From CAYMCQ01 sp964389025 (GTDB lineage Bacteria; Verrucomicrobiota; Verrucomicrobiia; Limisphaerales; CAYMCQ01): 21,380 nt of DNA. Of the stretch, positions 1-7,270 are shown piece after piece (position 1 is the first letter of the stretch; the number at the start of each line of letters is the position of its first letter). The notes under the pieces were generated by a model. It was not told the origin of the DNA, ran no database searches, and was given only the letters and a program-made list of their open reading frames with translations. The translations under genes were made by a program, and so were the position numbers. The stretch is from the NCBI GenBank assembly GCA_964389025.1, contig CAYMCQ010000076.1:1-21380 (forward strand). Direction: 5' to 3'.

Positions 1-55
1 GATGTTACTCACTAGAACCTGAATCTAGCGCGTCTGCCAATTCCGCCACGTGGGC
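1..55 (-). tRNA. tRNA-Leu (anticodon CAG), 3' part cut by window edge
   Basis: On the minus strand the 5' end at 55 starts with the acceptor arm GCCCACG, followed by the TGGCGGAATTGGCAGACGCG D-arm block typical of bacterial tRNA-Leu. The anticodon arm CTAGA-TTCAGGT-TCTAG has a 5-bp stem and a seven-base loop with anticodon CAG, which reads CUG. The sequence then enters a long variable arm, as expected for a class II tRNA. The T-arm and 3' acceptor strand lie before base 1. The gene sits 70 bp downstream of lysA on the same strand. No convincing promoter of its own is visible in the spacer. Confidence 0.93.
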
Positions 56-125
56 TTTTGCTGCGGCGCACTTTAATTACGCCGGGTTTGCTTCTCAGGC
101 AAGTCAAAATCCTGCGCTCCTGCGG

Positions 126-1424
126 TCATTTCAACCACGGCGCTATTCTTTCCCCCGCCCAAACCTCGTTGACCGGCTGGCGTTTGCGCACCAGCGCAGA
201 GCGTTTGCCACTCACCAAAACTTCCGCCGCCAGCGACCGCGTGTTGTAGGACGATGCCATCACGAAGCCATACGCGCCCGCGCTCAACAGCGCGAGATGG
301 TCGCCTTCGCCAACTTTTGGCAGCGGACGGTCTTTGCAAAAATAATCTCCTGACTCGCACACGGGGCCTACGACATCCGAGCTGATGAGTTTTCCATCAC
401 GCCGCGTGAGGGGAACAATTTCATGATAGGCCTCGTAAAACGCCGGACGGATCAAATCATTCATCGCCGCGTCCACGATGAGAAAGTTTTTCCTGCCGGT
501 CTGCTTCACGTATTCGATGCGCGTGACGAGAATGCCCGCGTTGCCGGAAATAAACCGTCCCGGCTCCATCAAAATCCGCAAACCAAGCGGCTTGAGCAGC
601 GGCACGAGCCGCGCGGCGTATTTTTCCGGCGTGAGAATATTTTTCGCAGCGGCGGACTTCCACCAGTTCGGCGAACCGCTGGCGAGCGCGGGCTTGTAAA
701 CGATTCCCAGCCCGCCGCCGATGCTGAAAAATTCCAGCCCGTGGCGCTTTTTCAGGCGCGAGACAAGCGGTGTGACTTTGCGGACAGCTTTTTCAAAAGG
801 CGAAACTGTCGTCAGTTGCGAGCCGATGTGCATCTGCAGGCCGCGCAGCCGCAAATTCTTCAATTTTGCCGCGCGCGCATAAACGCCCTCGATCTTCTCG
901 AACGCGATGCCGAATTTATTTTCGTAAGTGCCGGTCGTGATCTTGGCGTGCGTGCGGGCGTCCACGTTCGGGTTCACGCGAACCGAGACCGGCGCGACTT
1001 TTTTCAGCCGGGCGGCGAGGCGATTGATGCGCTGCAACTCCGGCTCGCTCTCAGCGTTGAAGGAATAAACGCCTTGCCGCAATGCGAATTGAATCTCCTC
1101 CTCCGTTTTTCCGACGCCGGCAAAAACGCATTTGCGAGGGTCAGCGCCAGCGGCCATCGCGCGCCGCAACTCGCCCGCGCTCACGATGTCGAAACCGCTG
1201 CCGAGGTTCGCCAGCGTGCGCAGCACCGACTGGTTCGAGTTGGATTTCATCGCGAAGCAGATGAGATGGCTCACCGGCGACATCGCGCGATCCAGTTTCT
1301 GGAAATGGCCGCTCAATGTCTGCTGCGAATAAACGTAGAGCGGCGTGCCGAATTTTTTCGCGAGCGATTCGATGGAAATGCCTTCGCAGAACAATTTATT
1401 TCCGACGTAATGAAATTGATGCAC
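126..1424 (-). CDS. lysA: Diaminopimelate decarboxylase
   Basis: This PLP enzyme decarboxylates meso-diaminopimelate to L-lysine, the last step of lysine synthesis in the cytoplasm. From the chosen start it has 432 residues, a normal length. An alanine-racemase-fold N-terminal barrel carries the PLP lysine (about residue 60, in FAMKSN). It is followed by HIGSQ, the phosphate-binding GGGLGI, and EPGRF. The C-terminal beta domain has the active-site CESGDYF cysteine and a GAYGFVMASSYN segment. I chose the GTG at 1424 (protein VHQFHYVGNKLFCEG) because the ATG at 1481 would add 19 residues encoded only by the word-repeat hairpin. No strong Shine-Dalgarno is seen for either start. The gene follows the proline-rich protein gene by 137 bp and lies upstream of tRNA-Leu. 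No lysine riboswitch is recognisable in that spacer. Confidence 0.92.
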   Translation of the reverse strand: MHQFHYVGNKLFCEGISIESLAKKFGTPLYVYSQQTLSGHFQKLDRAMSPVSHLICFAMKSNSNQSVLRTLANLGSGFDIVSAGELRRAMAAGADPRKCVFAGVGKTEEEIQFALRQGVYSFNAESEPELQRINRLAARLKKVAPVSVRVNPNVDARTHAKITTGTYENKFGIAFEKIEGVYARAAKLKNLRLRGLQMHIGSQLTTVSPFEKAVRKVTPLVSRLKKRHGLEFFSIGGGLGIVYKPALASGSPNWWKSAAAKNILTPEKYAARLVPLLKPLGLRILMEPGRFISGNAGILVTRIEYVKQTGRKNFLIVDAAMNDLIRPAFYEAYHEIVPLTRRDGKLISSDVVGPVCESGDYFCKDRPLPKVGEGDHLALLSAGAYGFVMASSYNTRSLAAEVLVSGKRSALVRKRQPVNEVWAGERIAPWLK

Positions 1425-1433
1425 GGCGGGATT

Positions 1434-1560
1434 AAACACCAAACACCAAACACCAAACACCAAAAAAATCAAAAACACCAAACTTCAACTCTGAGGCTGC
1501 GAAGTTTGGTGTTTGAAAGTTGGTGTTTCTTTGGTGTTTGGAGTTTGGGATATGGTGTTT
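1434..1560. repeat. Word-repeat hairpin 1 (CACCAAA / TTTGGTG)
   Basis: The left arm (1434-1487) is a run of CACCAAA units. A short loop with CTGAGGCTGC follows, and the right arm (1501-1560) carries the complementary TTTGGTG units. The arms are imperfect, with unequal unit numbers and insertions. The element fills the spacer between the proline-rich protein gene, whose stop begins at 1564, and lysA, starting at 1424, both read leftwards. It would fold in the shared transcript. It resembles the element at 5191-5325. Confidence 0.8.
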
Positions 1561-1561
1561 G

Positions 1562-2782
1562 TCACGGCTCGACCAGGATTTTGGCGCGCTCTGTGTGATA
1601 TTGCTCAGGCGTGATTTCGTCGGCTTTGTATGTGCGCAAGAGTTCCGCGAGTTTTTCTGCTTTGGCCGGAGTAATGGCTGGCGGAGGAACTTCAACTGTG
1701 TTGAACGACGCGGGTGTCCTCATCGCCGCACGCTCGGCCTCCATGCGCGCTCTTTCTTTCGCGCTCAGGCTCTTTGCTCTGGTTTTCTCCGGCTCATAAA
1801 TCACAACGTCCGAAGTTCCCGGCGCAATTCCTTCGACAGGCTCGAATGACGCACTTCGTATTGCGGGCGGAACTGGTGCGACAGGTTTGGGCTGGGTTGG
1901 CGAAGGCTTGGGCTGCGATTCCAGTTCTGCAATTTTTCTGTGCACTTCTTCGCGCGCTTTCGCGATCTCCACAGAGTCGGGAATTGCCGGCGTAACAGCC
2001 AGGTCAAAGCTTGGTGAGGTGGCCGGTGACGACGTCAGCACCGCAATAGGCGGAGGAGTTGGCGCTGGCACCGGCCTGGCGACAACCGGTGGCGGCGTCG
2101 GTGACGGGGCAACAACGACAGGAGGCGGAGTTGGCGTCGGTATCGGTGCGGCGACCACAGGAGGAGGAGTTGGAGCCGGAGTCGGGGTCGCCACCGGTTT
2201 CTGCCCTTCGATTTCAGCAATTTTTTTGCGCAGCGCTTCACGCGCATTTTGTGCCTGGCTGTCGGATTTTGCCGGGGCCAGCGCGGCTTTGGGCGATGCC
2301 GTTTTGACGACCGGCTGTTCAACGACGGGCGTTGGTTTTGCAACAACCGTTTCTGACGGCTTGGTTTCAGCCGGCGTTAATTCGGCAACCTTTCGGCGCA
2401 ATTGCTCGCGCGCCTGTTCGGTCGCGTCCGACTCCGTAGTGCTGGAAAGCTTCTTGGGAGGCGCCGATTGCGCTTCCAACTCGCGGATTTTTTCCTGCAA
2501 TTTTTCGTTCGCCACGCGGCGTGTTTCGGGATCAAGGCGCTTCGTTGCTGTCCGCGTGGTTCCTGAAGAGGCCGCTGCTGGCGCGGGCGCGGGCGCGACT
2601 GGCAAAGGCTTGGTTCCAGTCACGGCGGCTGGCGTTGAGTTTGGAGCTGCGGTGCCATCAAGCTCCGCAATTTTGCCACGCAATGCTTCACGCGCGCGGG
2701 CCTGCGCTTCCGTGTCCGCCCTGCCAAGCAGCGGGCAGAGACAAATCGCCGCGCAGAGAATCAAGCTTTTAGGAATTTGCAT
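1562..2782 (-). CDS. Secreted Pro/Ala-rich protein with five amphipathic repeats and a SHOCT-like C-terminus
   Basis: Function is not recognised. The 406-residue product starts with a signal peptide (MQIPKSLILCAAICLCPLLG, cleavage near residue 22), so it is exported. Five copies of a short amphipathic helix of the form AREALRKKIAELE lie at about residues 27-43, 88-104, 122-136, 177-192 and 273-289. They are separated by linkers rich in proline, alanine and threonine, with an almost uninterrupted PTPAPTPPPVV-type stretch at about 195-247. A charged segment follows (about 332-352). The last 36 residues (AEKLAELLRTYKADEITPEQYHTERAKIL) resemble a SHOCT short C-terminal helix pair. The layout suggests helical binding or oligomerising units on a flexible tether, perhaps in the periplasm. 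The gene lies 27 bp downstream of the squalene/phytoene synthase gene and may be cotranscribed with it. Confidence 0.8.
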   Translation of the reverse strand: MQIPKSLILCAAICLCPLLGRADTEAQARAREALRGKIAELDGTAAPNSTPAAVTGTKPLPVAPAPAPAAASSGTTRTATKRLDPETRRVANEKLQEKIRELEAQSAPPKKLSSTTESDATEQAREQLRRKVAELTPAETKPSETVVAKPTPVVEQPVVKTASPKAALAPAKSDSQAQNAREALRKKIAEIEGQKPVATPTPAPTPPPVVAAPIPTPTPPPVVVAPSPTPPPVVARPVPAPTPPPIAVLTSSPATSPSFDLAVTPAIPDSVEIAKAREEVHRKIAELESQPKPSPTQPKPVAPVPPAIRSASFEPVEGIAPGTSDVVIYEPEKTRAKSLSAKERARMEAERAAMRTPASFNTVEVPPPAITPAKAEKLAELLRTYKADEITPEQYHTERAKILVEP

Positions 2783-2809
2783 GGCTGTTTCTCTACTGGA
2801 AAACCGGAC

Positions 2810-3877
2810 TCAGCGCAACAGCTTTTCGGCTGAGCCAGTCCGCTCGAACAACTTTCGCCACGCGCCCGGAAACGGATAACAAAACGCCGTGCGCCAGATA
2901 ATTTGCTTCACTTCGACGCGCGAAACTTTGATTCGCCGCTCGCCATCAAGCACGTTCGCCGTCCGAAGTTTCGCAAGGGTTTTGACGCCGATGAGAATTG
3001 GCCAGGCGCAGGCCAGTCGGACCCGGACGCAGCGGCGCGGCAGGGCGTTGGTGTAATCCCAGCCGGCATCGAGATGTTTTTGTGCAACGTCCAAGTAACT
3101 ATTGTAGAGCGGGCGGAATTTTTTTTCGTTCACTGGCGAAAGCAAATCCGCAGGACTCAATCCCGCCGCGGAAAGTTTTTCAACCGGCAAATAGCAGCGC
3201 CCCTTCCGCAAATCCACCGGCAGGTCGCGCAAAATGTTCACAAGTTGCAAACCTTTTCCGAAACGAACTCCATTCGTCAGGAGAAAAACATCGTCAAGCT
3301 CCGCATTCGGAAACAAATGCGCGCGGCACATCTTCGTCCAGAATTCTCCGACGCAACCGGCGACGCGATAGGTGTAATCGTCCAGTTCGGCGTCGGTTTG
3401 CAGCGCGACGATTTGTTGGAGTCCAGCCTTTAGGCTGTCTTGCCCCGCACGCTGAAGCGTGGACTCCAACGGCGCGAACCGTTGCAAGTCCAGTTCCTGC
3501 CCGCTGATGATCGTCTGCAAAACTTCGAGCGCCAGCTTGCGGTCAAACGGGTGCAAGTCGAAATAAATCGAAAGCGATTCTTTGTAGCGTTCCAGCAAAA
3601 TCCGTTCGGCGGGTGACGATTGTTTTTCGGCAAGCTTGCTGAGTCCAAGAGGAATTGTTTCGCCGAGCAGTCGCTGCCGAAAATTCCGCAGCGCCGTCAA
3701 GCGCTCGCTCAGCGGAAGAATTTCCGTGTCCGCAATCGTGTCCGAAGTGCGCGCGAGCAAATAAGCAACGCCGATTTGCGGGCGGATTTTTCTCGGCAGC
3801 ACGCGCAACGTGAGATAAAACGAGCGTGAAACGTCCTTCAACAAACCTGTCAGAAGTTCATTTGGCGAATTTGCCAT
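2810..3877 (-). CDS. Squalene/phytoene synthase family protein
   Basis: This family joins two prenyl diphosphates head to head (farnesyl to squalene, or geranylgeranyl to phytoene). The 355-residue protein begins with the family's SRSFYLTLRVLP segment. It has both aspartate-rich Mg-diphosphate motifs, DTIAD (46-50) and DLPVD (218-222, in NILRDLPVD), and YTYRVAGCVGEFW before the second. No carotenoid or hopanoid partner genes are in view, so the product cannot be decided. The YLLARTSDTIAD form and the length favour squalene synthesis slightly. Residues 137-154 are encoded by a 54-bp palindromic element inserted in frame in a loop between helices. Both catalytic motifs lie outside it, so activity may be retained. 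The next gene downstream starts after 27 bp. No Shine-Dalgarno is evident. Confidence 0.9.
   Translation of the reverse strand: MANSPNELLTGLLKDVSRSFYLTLRVLPRKIRPQIGVAYLLARTSDTIADTEILPLSERLTALRNFRQRLLGETIPLGLSKLAEKQSSPAERILLERYKESLSIYFDLHPFDRKLALEVLQTIISGQELDLQRFAPLESTLQRAGQDSLKAGLQQIVALQTDAELDDYTYRVAGCVGEFWTKMCRAHLFPNAELDDVFLLTNGVRFGKGLQLVNILRDLPVDLRKGRCYLPVEKLSAAGLSPADLLSPVNEKKFRPLYNSYLDVAQKHLDAGWDYTNALPRRCVRVRLACAWPILIGVKTLAKLRTANVLDGERRIKVSRVEVKQIIWRTAFCYPFPGAWRKLFERTGSAEKLLR
3416..3469. repeat. 54-bp two-hairpin REP-like element inside the squalene/phytoene synthase gene
   Basis: The 10-bp ends TTGGAGTCCA (3416-3425) and TGGACTCCAA (3460-3469) are perfect inverted repeats. Inside are two smaller hairpins, AGCCT-TT-AGGCT (3425-3436) and CACGCT-GA-AGCGTG (3448-3461). 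The length of 54 bp is exactly 18 codons, so the host frame is kept. The structure is that of a REP/MITE-like element rather than normal coding sequence. Confidence 0.8.
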
Positions 3878-3929
3878 CGGCGGGAATCAAACACGGATTT
3901 GCAGCGAATGTCAGCAGTGTTTCTCCGCA

Positions 3930-4014
3930 TCTTAATCATAATCTTTCTCTTTCTCTTAATCCTAAAAACGAACCGGCAATCAGATTACGATTAAGAGAAA
4001 GATTAAGATTAAGA
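3930..4014. repeat. Word-repeat hairpin 2 (TTAATC / TTTCTC)
   Basis: The left arm (about 3930-3965) is built of CTTAATC, ATAATC and TTTCTC words. After a loop of about 20 bases (CGAACCGGCAATCAG) the right arm mirrors them as GATTAAG and GAGAAAG. It occupies most of the 139-bp spacer between the thioesterase gene and the downstream synthase gene. It is AT-rich compared with its surroundings. It could act as an RNA hairpin between the two genes, though it lacks the GC stem and T-run of an ordinary terminator. Confidence 0.75.
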
Positions 4015-4020
4015 ACCCAA

Positions 4021-4416
4021 TTATCCGGCTTTCCGCTGCACCCGTTTCGCGAAACTCTCCACGTTGACGACCGCGCGCTTGTGAATGCCGCGCGCAATCA
4101 GCTCCTGCCCGTCGCGCGCCTCGACTTGAAACGTCACTTCTGTTTTCTCAGTGTGAATTACGCGTGCCGTGCAGGTCACGCGCTGTCCCAGCGGCGTCGG
4201 CGCGAGATGGCGAAGCTCGATTTCCATTCCCACCGTGCGCTCGTCTGGCTCCAGCAGCGGCGCAAGCGCTTCGCGCGCGGTGCGTTCGAGAAGGCCGATC
4301 AAATTCGGCGTGCTCAACACGGCTGGCATTCCGCCCGTCGCAAAATCTATGACGTGCTTTTGCTCGACGACGAATTGCAATTCACCGGTCAGGCCGATGT
4401 TCGGGCGGGATTTCAT
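4021..4416 (-). CDS. FlK-like hot-dog thioesterase
   Basis: A 131-residue single hot-dog domain protein resembling the fluoroacetyl-CoA thioesterase (FlK) family, which hydrolyses small acyl-CoA thioesters in the cytoplasm. Thr36 (VLSTPNLIG), Glu44 (LLERTA) and His70 (LRHLAPTPLG) have the same spacing, +8 and +26, as the Thr42-Glu50-His76 catalytic set of FlK. The real substrate is unknown; fluoroacetate resistance should not be assumed, as many genomes carry such paralogues. The start is ATG at 4416; a TTG one codon earlier is possible. The stop of the upstream nucleotidyltransferase gene and this start are packed as TGATTGATG, so the two are probably translationally coupled, although no shared pathway is obvious. 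Confidence 0.82.
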   Translation of the reverse strand: MKSRPNIGLTGELQFVVEQKHVIDFATGGMPAVLSTPNLIGLLERTAREALAPLLEPDERTVGMEIELRHLAPTPLGQRVTCTARVIHTEKTEVTFQVEARDGQELIARGIHKRAVVNVESFAKRVQRKAG

Positions 4417-4419
4417 CAA

Positions 4420-5181
4420 TCAGCCCGGCGTGTTTGGCAACGCCGCAAAAATTTTGTTCGCCTCCTCCAAAGTTTCTTTCGACCCGATATCATACCAAGT
4501 GCCCGGCACACGCCAGATGTAGACGGGCGTGCGCGGATAAAGCCATTGCACGAGACGCCCCGGCTGGTCGGGATTGTTTCCTTCGGCGATGTATTGGTTG
4601 ATGAGCGGCACCGTGTGCTTGGGATAAAAATATAGCGCGATGCCCGTGACTGTGCTTTCCGGATTCTTCGGTTTCTCCTCGAAGAAGTTGATGCGGTCGT
4701 CTTTGTCGAACGTGATGGCGTTGTATTTTTTTATCTCCTCCAGATTGCCAACGTCGTAAACGGCGAGCACCGGCGCGTTTTTTTCGCGGCAAAATTTTCC
4801 GAATGACGCGACGCTTTGGCTGAACAAATTGTCCCCGGCCACGATGATGATGTCGTCGTCCACTTTTTCGCGCGCGATGACGAAATGGATGTCGCCAATG
4901 GCACCGAGCTTGTTGGTGTCGTCTGTTGAGCCGTCATTGACGATGGTGAAATTGAGCTTGGCCTTGTTTGCGCGATAATCATCCGCCCACTTTTGAAAAT
5001 GCCCGGCAAACTTCGCGTTCGTGACGACGTAAATCCGGTCAATGCCTCCGATGGGCGCGATGTTGTCGAGCACGTAATCAATCATCGGCTTGCCGGCGAC
5101 GGGAAGCAGCGGTTTTGGCTGAGTCAGCGTCAGCGGATAGAGTCGAGTGGCGTAACCTGCGGCTAGAATAATTACTTTCAT
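4420..5181 (-). CDS. Sugar-phosphate nucleotidyltransferase
   Basis: A 253-residue cytoplasmic enzyme predicted to make an NDP-sugar from a sugar 1-phosphate and NTP. The N-terminus shows the family signature: LAAGYATRLYPLT (6-18) for nucleotide binding, then PKPLLPVAGKP (22-32). A metal-binding aspartate follows in VAGDNLF, the FFEEKP segment binds substrate, and VPGTWYDIGSKETLEEA lies near the end. It lacks a hexapeptide acyltransferase domain, so it is the short dTDP/UDP-glucose type rather than GlmU-like. The exact sugar and base cannot be told. I chose the ATG at 5181 because it gives the conserved MKVIILAAG start and has a GGAGG nine bases upstream. A longer reading frame to 5361 would run through a word-repeat hairpin. 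It is coupled to the thioesterase gene downstream. Confidence 0.9.
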   Translation of the reverse strand: MKVIILAAGYATRLYPLTLTQPKPLLPVAGKPMIDYVLDNIAPIGGIDRIYVVTNAKFAGHFQKWADDYRANKAKLNFTIVNDGSTDDTNKLGAIGDIHFVIAREKVDDDIIIVAGDNLFSQSVASFGKFCREKNAPVLAVYDVGNLEEIKKYNAITFDKDDRINFFEEKPKNPESTVTGIALYFYPKHTVPLINQYIAEGNNPDQPGRLVQWLYPRTPVYIWRVPGTWYDIGSKETLEEANKIFAALPNTPG

Positions 5182-5190
5182 ACTTTCAAA

Positions 5191-5195
5191 CCTCC
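5191..5195 (-). promoter_or_regulatory. Shine-Dalgarno GGAGG for the nucleotidyltransferase gene
   Basis: On the minus strand GGAGG lies nine bases before the ATG at 5181 and decides that start. It is one of the few good ribosome binding sites in the window. It sits on the outer edge of word-repeat hairpin 3 (TTGGAGGTTTGAAAG), so the element appears to supply it. Folding of the hairpin could influence ribosome access. Confidence 0.7.
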
Positions 5196-5325
5196 AAGCA
5201 CCAAACCCCAAGCACCAAAGAAATTCCAAACACCAAGCTCCAAAATCAATCTCGCGCCGGAGGCAATTTGAGATTTGAGGCTTGGAGCTTCTCTGGAGTT
5301 TGGTGCTTGGGGTTTGGTGATTTGT
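5191..5325. repeat. Word-repeat hairpin 3 (CCAAGCACCAAA / TTTGGTGCTTGG)
   Basis: The left arm (5191-5252) has CCAAGCACCAAACCCC-type words. After a loop around GCGCCGGAGGC, the right arm (5270-5325) mirrors them as GCTTGGAG and TTTGGTGCTTGG. It fills the spacer between ptsI and the nucleotidyltransferase gene, both read leftwards. Words and loop are related to, but not the same as, those of the element at 1434-1560. Confidence 0.8.
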
Positions 5326-5329
5326 TCCA

Positions 5330-7108
5330 TCACGTTTTATTTTCAAACAATCCCGGCGCAATCTCCTTCGCCAGATTTTGCGCGCGCGACAAAATCTCCG
5401 CGCCCGACTCGCAGTTCAGCGCGAACTCGGCCAGTTCTTTCGCCTCGGACATTTTCAAGCGGCGAATCAAAAATTTCACCGGCGGCACAAGCGGCGGGGC
5501 AGCGCTCAATTCATCCACGCCCAACCCCAGCAGCAGCGGCGCGAGCAACGGGTCGCCCGCCATCTCGCCGCAGACACCGACCCAGATTTTATTTTTGTGG
5601 CCGGCCTCTACTGTCGCCTTGATGAGCCGCAAGATCGCCGGGTGCGTCGGCTCGTAGAGGTGCGCGATCTTTTCGTTCATCCGGTCAACAGCTAGCGTGT
5701 ATTGGATCAAGTCGTTTGTGCCGAGGCTGAGAAATTTCAGCCGCTTCGCCATCGAGTCCGCGATGAGCGCGGCGGACGGCGTTTCAATCATCGCGCCGAC
5801 TTCCATGTTCTCGTCGAACGGAATTCCCTCCTTGCGAAGCTCGGCTTTGGATTGTTCAAGCAGCTCTGTGGCCTTTACCAACTCGTCGAGACCGGAAATC
5901 ATCGGATACATCATCTTGACGTTGCCCTCGGCGCTGGCGCGAAGAATCGCGCGAAGTTGCAGCCGGAAAATCGCCGTCTCCTGCAAACAAAAACGAATCG
6001 CGCGCCAGCCAAGAAACGGATTCATCTCCTGCGGCACTTCGAGGTGGGAAAGAAATTTGTCGCCGCCCAAATCGAGCGTGCGGATGACGACCGGCTGCGG
6101 CTTGAGCGCAGCGGCGACCTGCCGGTATTCCTGAAATTGTTCCTCCTCCGTCGGTAGTTTCTCGCGGTTGATGAAAAGATATTCCGTGCGAAACAGCCCG
6201 ACGCCCTCGGCGCCGCACGCGAGGACTGCGTCCGCGTCTTTGGCCTGCTCGATGTTTGCCGAAAGCGTCACTCGCTGGCCGTCGAGCGTGACCGCAGGCT
6301 TCTGCTCGATGTCCCGCAGCCTTTCCTGAAGCGTGACTTGCTTGCGGATGAGCTGGCCGTATTCGAAAAGCGTCTGGTCGGTGGGATTGACGATGATGAC
6401 GCCATTGAAACCGTCCAGCAGAACGTAATCGCCGGTCTTCAATACTTCGCTCGCGTTTTTCAGTCCCACGACGGCTGGAATCTTCATTGAGCGCGCCATT
6501 ATCGCAGTGTGCGAAGTCTTGCTGCCCACGTCCGTCCCGAAGCCGAGAACCTTGGCCTTGTCCAACTGCGCGGTGTCTGATGGCGTCAGGTCGTGGCTGA
6601 TGATGATGCACTGCTCCTGCAAATGACGCAGGTCAATGTGGTGTCCCTGCCCTAGAAGATTGTTCAGGATGCGTTGCGCCACGTCGCGCATGTCCGTGGC
6701 GCGCTCGCGCAGATATTCGTCGCCGATGGTTTCGAGCGTCCTGGCGTATTTTTCGGCGATGGTGTGAAACGCGTGTTCAGCATTCACTTTTTCCGATTGA
6801 ATCAGCCGCGTGACTTCGTCAATCAACGTGCGGTCTTCGAGCACGAGCAGGTGCGCGTCGAAGATTCCACCTTCCTCCGCGCCCATGCTGGCGCTGACTT
6901 TTTTTTGCACGTCGAGAATCTGGTGCCGCGTCTGGATGAGCGCCTGTTCGAGGCGGTTCAGTTCTTCCAAGAGTCTGTCGCCGGGGATTTCGAGCCTGGG
7001 AATCGCGCTTTGCTGGCGGCCAATGACGAGAATTTTCCCTCGCGACACGCCCGATGAAACAGGAATGCCGCGTAAAATCCGTTCTCCTTTTTCCGCTGCG
7101 TCTGCCAT
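5330..7108 (-). CDS. ptsI: Phosphoenolpyruvate-protein phosphotransferase (PTS enzyme I)
   Basis: Enzyme I takes phosphate from PEP on a histidine and passes it to HPr, the first step of the PTS relay in the cytoplasm. The 592-residue length matches the sugar-type enzyme; there is no N-terminal GAF domain as in PtsP. The N-terminal half has the HPr-binding helices and the phosphohistidine H200 in GSKTSHTAIMAR. The PEP-binding barrel shows GLFRTEYLF (305-312), TNDLIQYTLAVDR and the catalytic C513 in VGVCGEMAGDP. All key residues are present. No HPr or enzyme II gene is beside it, so partners must lie elsewhere or the system may be regulatory. It is divergent from the PfkB kinase gene and is followed by the nucleotidyltransferase gene after a hairpin spacer. 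Confidence 0.95.
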   Translation of the reverse strand: MADAAEKGERILRGIPVSSGVSRGKILVIGRQQSAIPRLEIPGDRLLEELNRLEQALIQTRHQILDVQKKVSASMGAEEGGIFDAHLLVLEDRTLIDEVTRLIQSEKVNAEHAFHTIAEKYARTLETIGDEYLRERATDMRDVAQRILNNLLGQGHHIDLRHLQEQCIIISHDLTPSDTAQLDKAKVLGFGTDVGSKTSHTAIMARSMKIPAVVGLKNASEVLKTGDYVLLDGFNGVIIVNPTDQTLFEYGQLIRKQVTLQERLRDIEQKPAVTLDGQRVTLSANIEQAKDADAVLACGAEGVGLFRTEYLFINREKLPTEEEQFQEYRQVAAALKPQPVVIRTLDLGGDKFLSHLEVPQEMNPFLGWRAIRFCLQETAIFRLQLRAILRASAEGNVKMMYPMISGLDELVKATELLEQSKAELRKEGIPFDENMEVGAMIETPSAALIADSMAKRLKFLSLGTNDLIQYTLAVDRMNEKIAHLYEPTHPAILRLIKATVEAGHKNKIWVGVCGEMAGDPLLAPLLLGLGVDELSAAPPLVPPVKFLIRRLKMSEAKELAEFALNCESGAEILSRAQNLAKEIAPGLFENKT

Positions 7109-7149
7109 GCGTGATGATTACTGAAAAGGTTGATGGTTGAAAAGAAAAA

Positions 7150-7214
7150 CGTGATGCGTGATGCGTGAAACATGAAAGAATCAATTCACACATCACGTTT
7201 CACATTTCACATCC
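7150..7214. repeat. Word-repeat hairpin 4 (GTGATGCGTGAAAC / GTTTCACATCAC)
   Basis: The left arm repeats GTGATGC and GTGAAACATG. After a short AATCAATT-type loop the right arm reads CACATCACGTTTCACATTTCACATC, the mirror of the same words. It lies in the 162-bp divergent spacer between ptsI and the PfkB kinase gene, where the promoters of both should be. No clear -35/-10 pair could be picked out. Confidence 0.7.
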
Positions 7215-7270
7215 GATGAAAAATCTCTTGCAAGGCCTGCGTTTCTTCCCGTTCACTTTGCGCGTTCAAG

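Noticed and set aside
56..125. Promoter for tRNA-Leu (TTGCCT, 17 bp, TAATTA)
   Set aside because: The -10 match is poor; not enough to call.
1425..1481. N-terminal extension of LysA from the ATG at 1481
   Set aside because: The 19 added residues (VFLIFLVFGVWCLVF) come from the repeat arm and are not part of the family; the GTG at 1424 gives the usual start.
1434..1560. Looks at first like a short tandem or CRISPR-like array
   Set aside because: Units are 6-8 bases with no spacers, and the two halves are mirror images; there are no cas genes. It is a hairpin repeat.
1425..1561. Lysine riboswitch before lysA
   Set aside because: The spacer is filled by word repeats and shows none of the conserved L-box core.
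423..1598. Long plus-strand frame opposite lysA
   Set aside because: Antisense of a well supported enzyme gene; Arg-rich content is typical of a shadow frame.
1887..2879. Long plus-strand frame rich in Gly, Val and Ala
   Set aside because: It is the antisense of the Pro/Ala-rich protein gene; the GC-rich linkers keep several frames open. No start signal or domain is seen.
5182..5361. 60-residue extension of the nucleotidyltransferase
   Set aside because: It runs through a repeat hairpin and the ptsI end, and the ATG at 5181 has both a Shine-Dalgarno and the conserved MKVIILAAG start.
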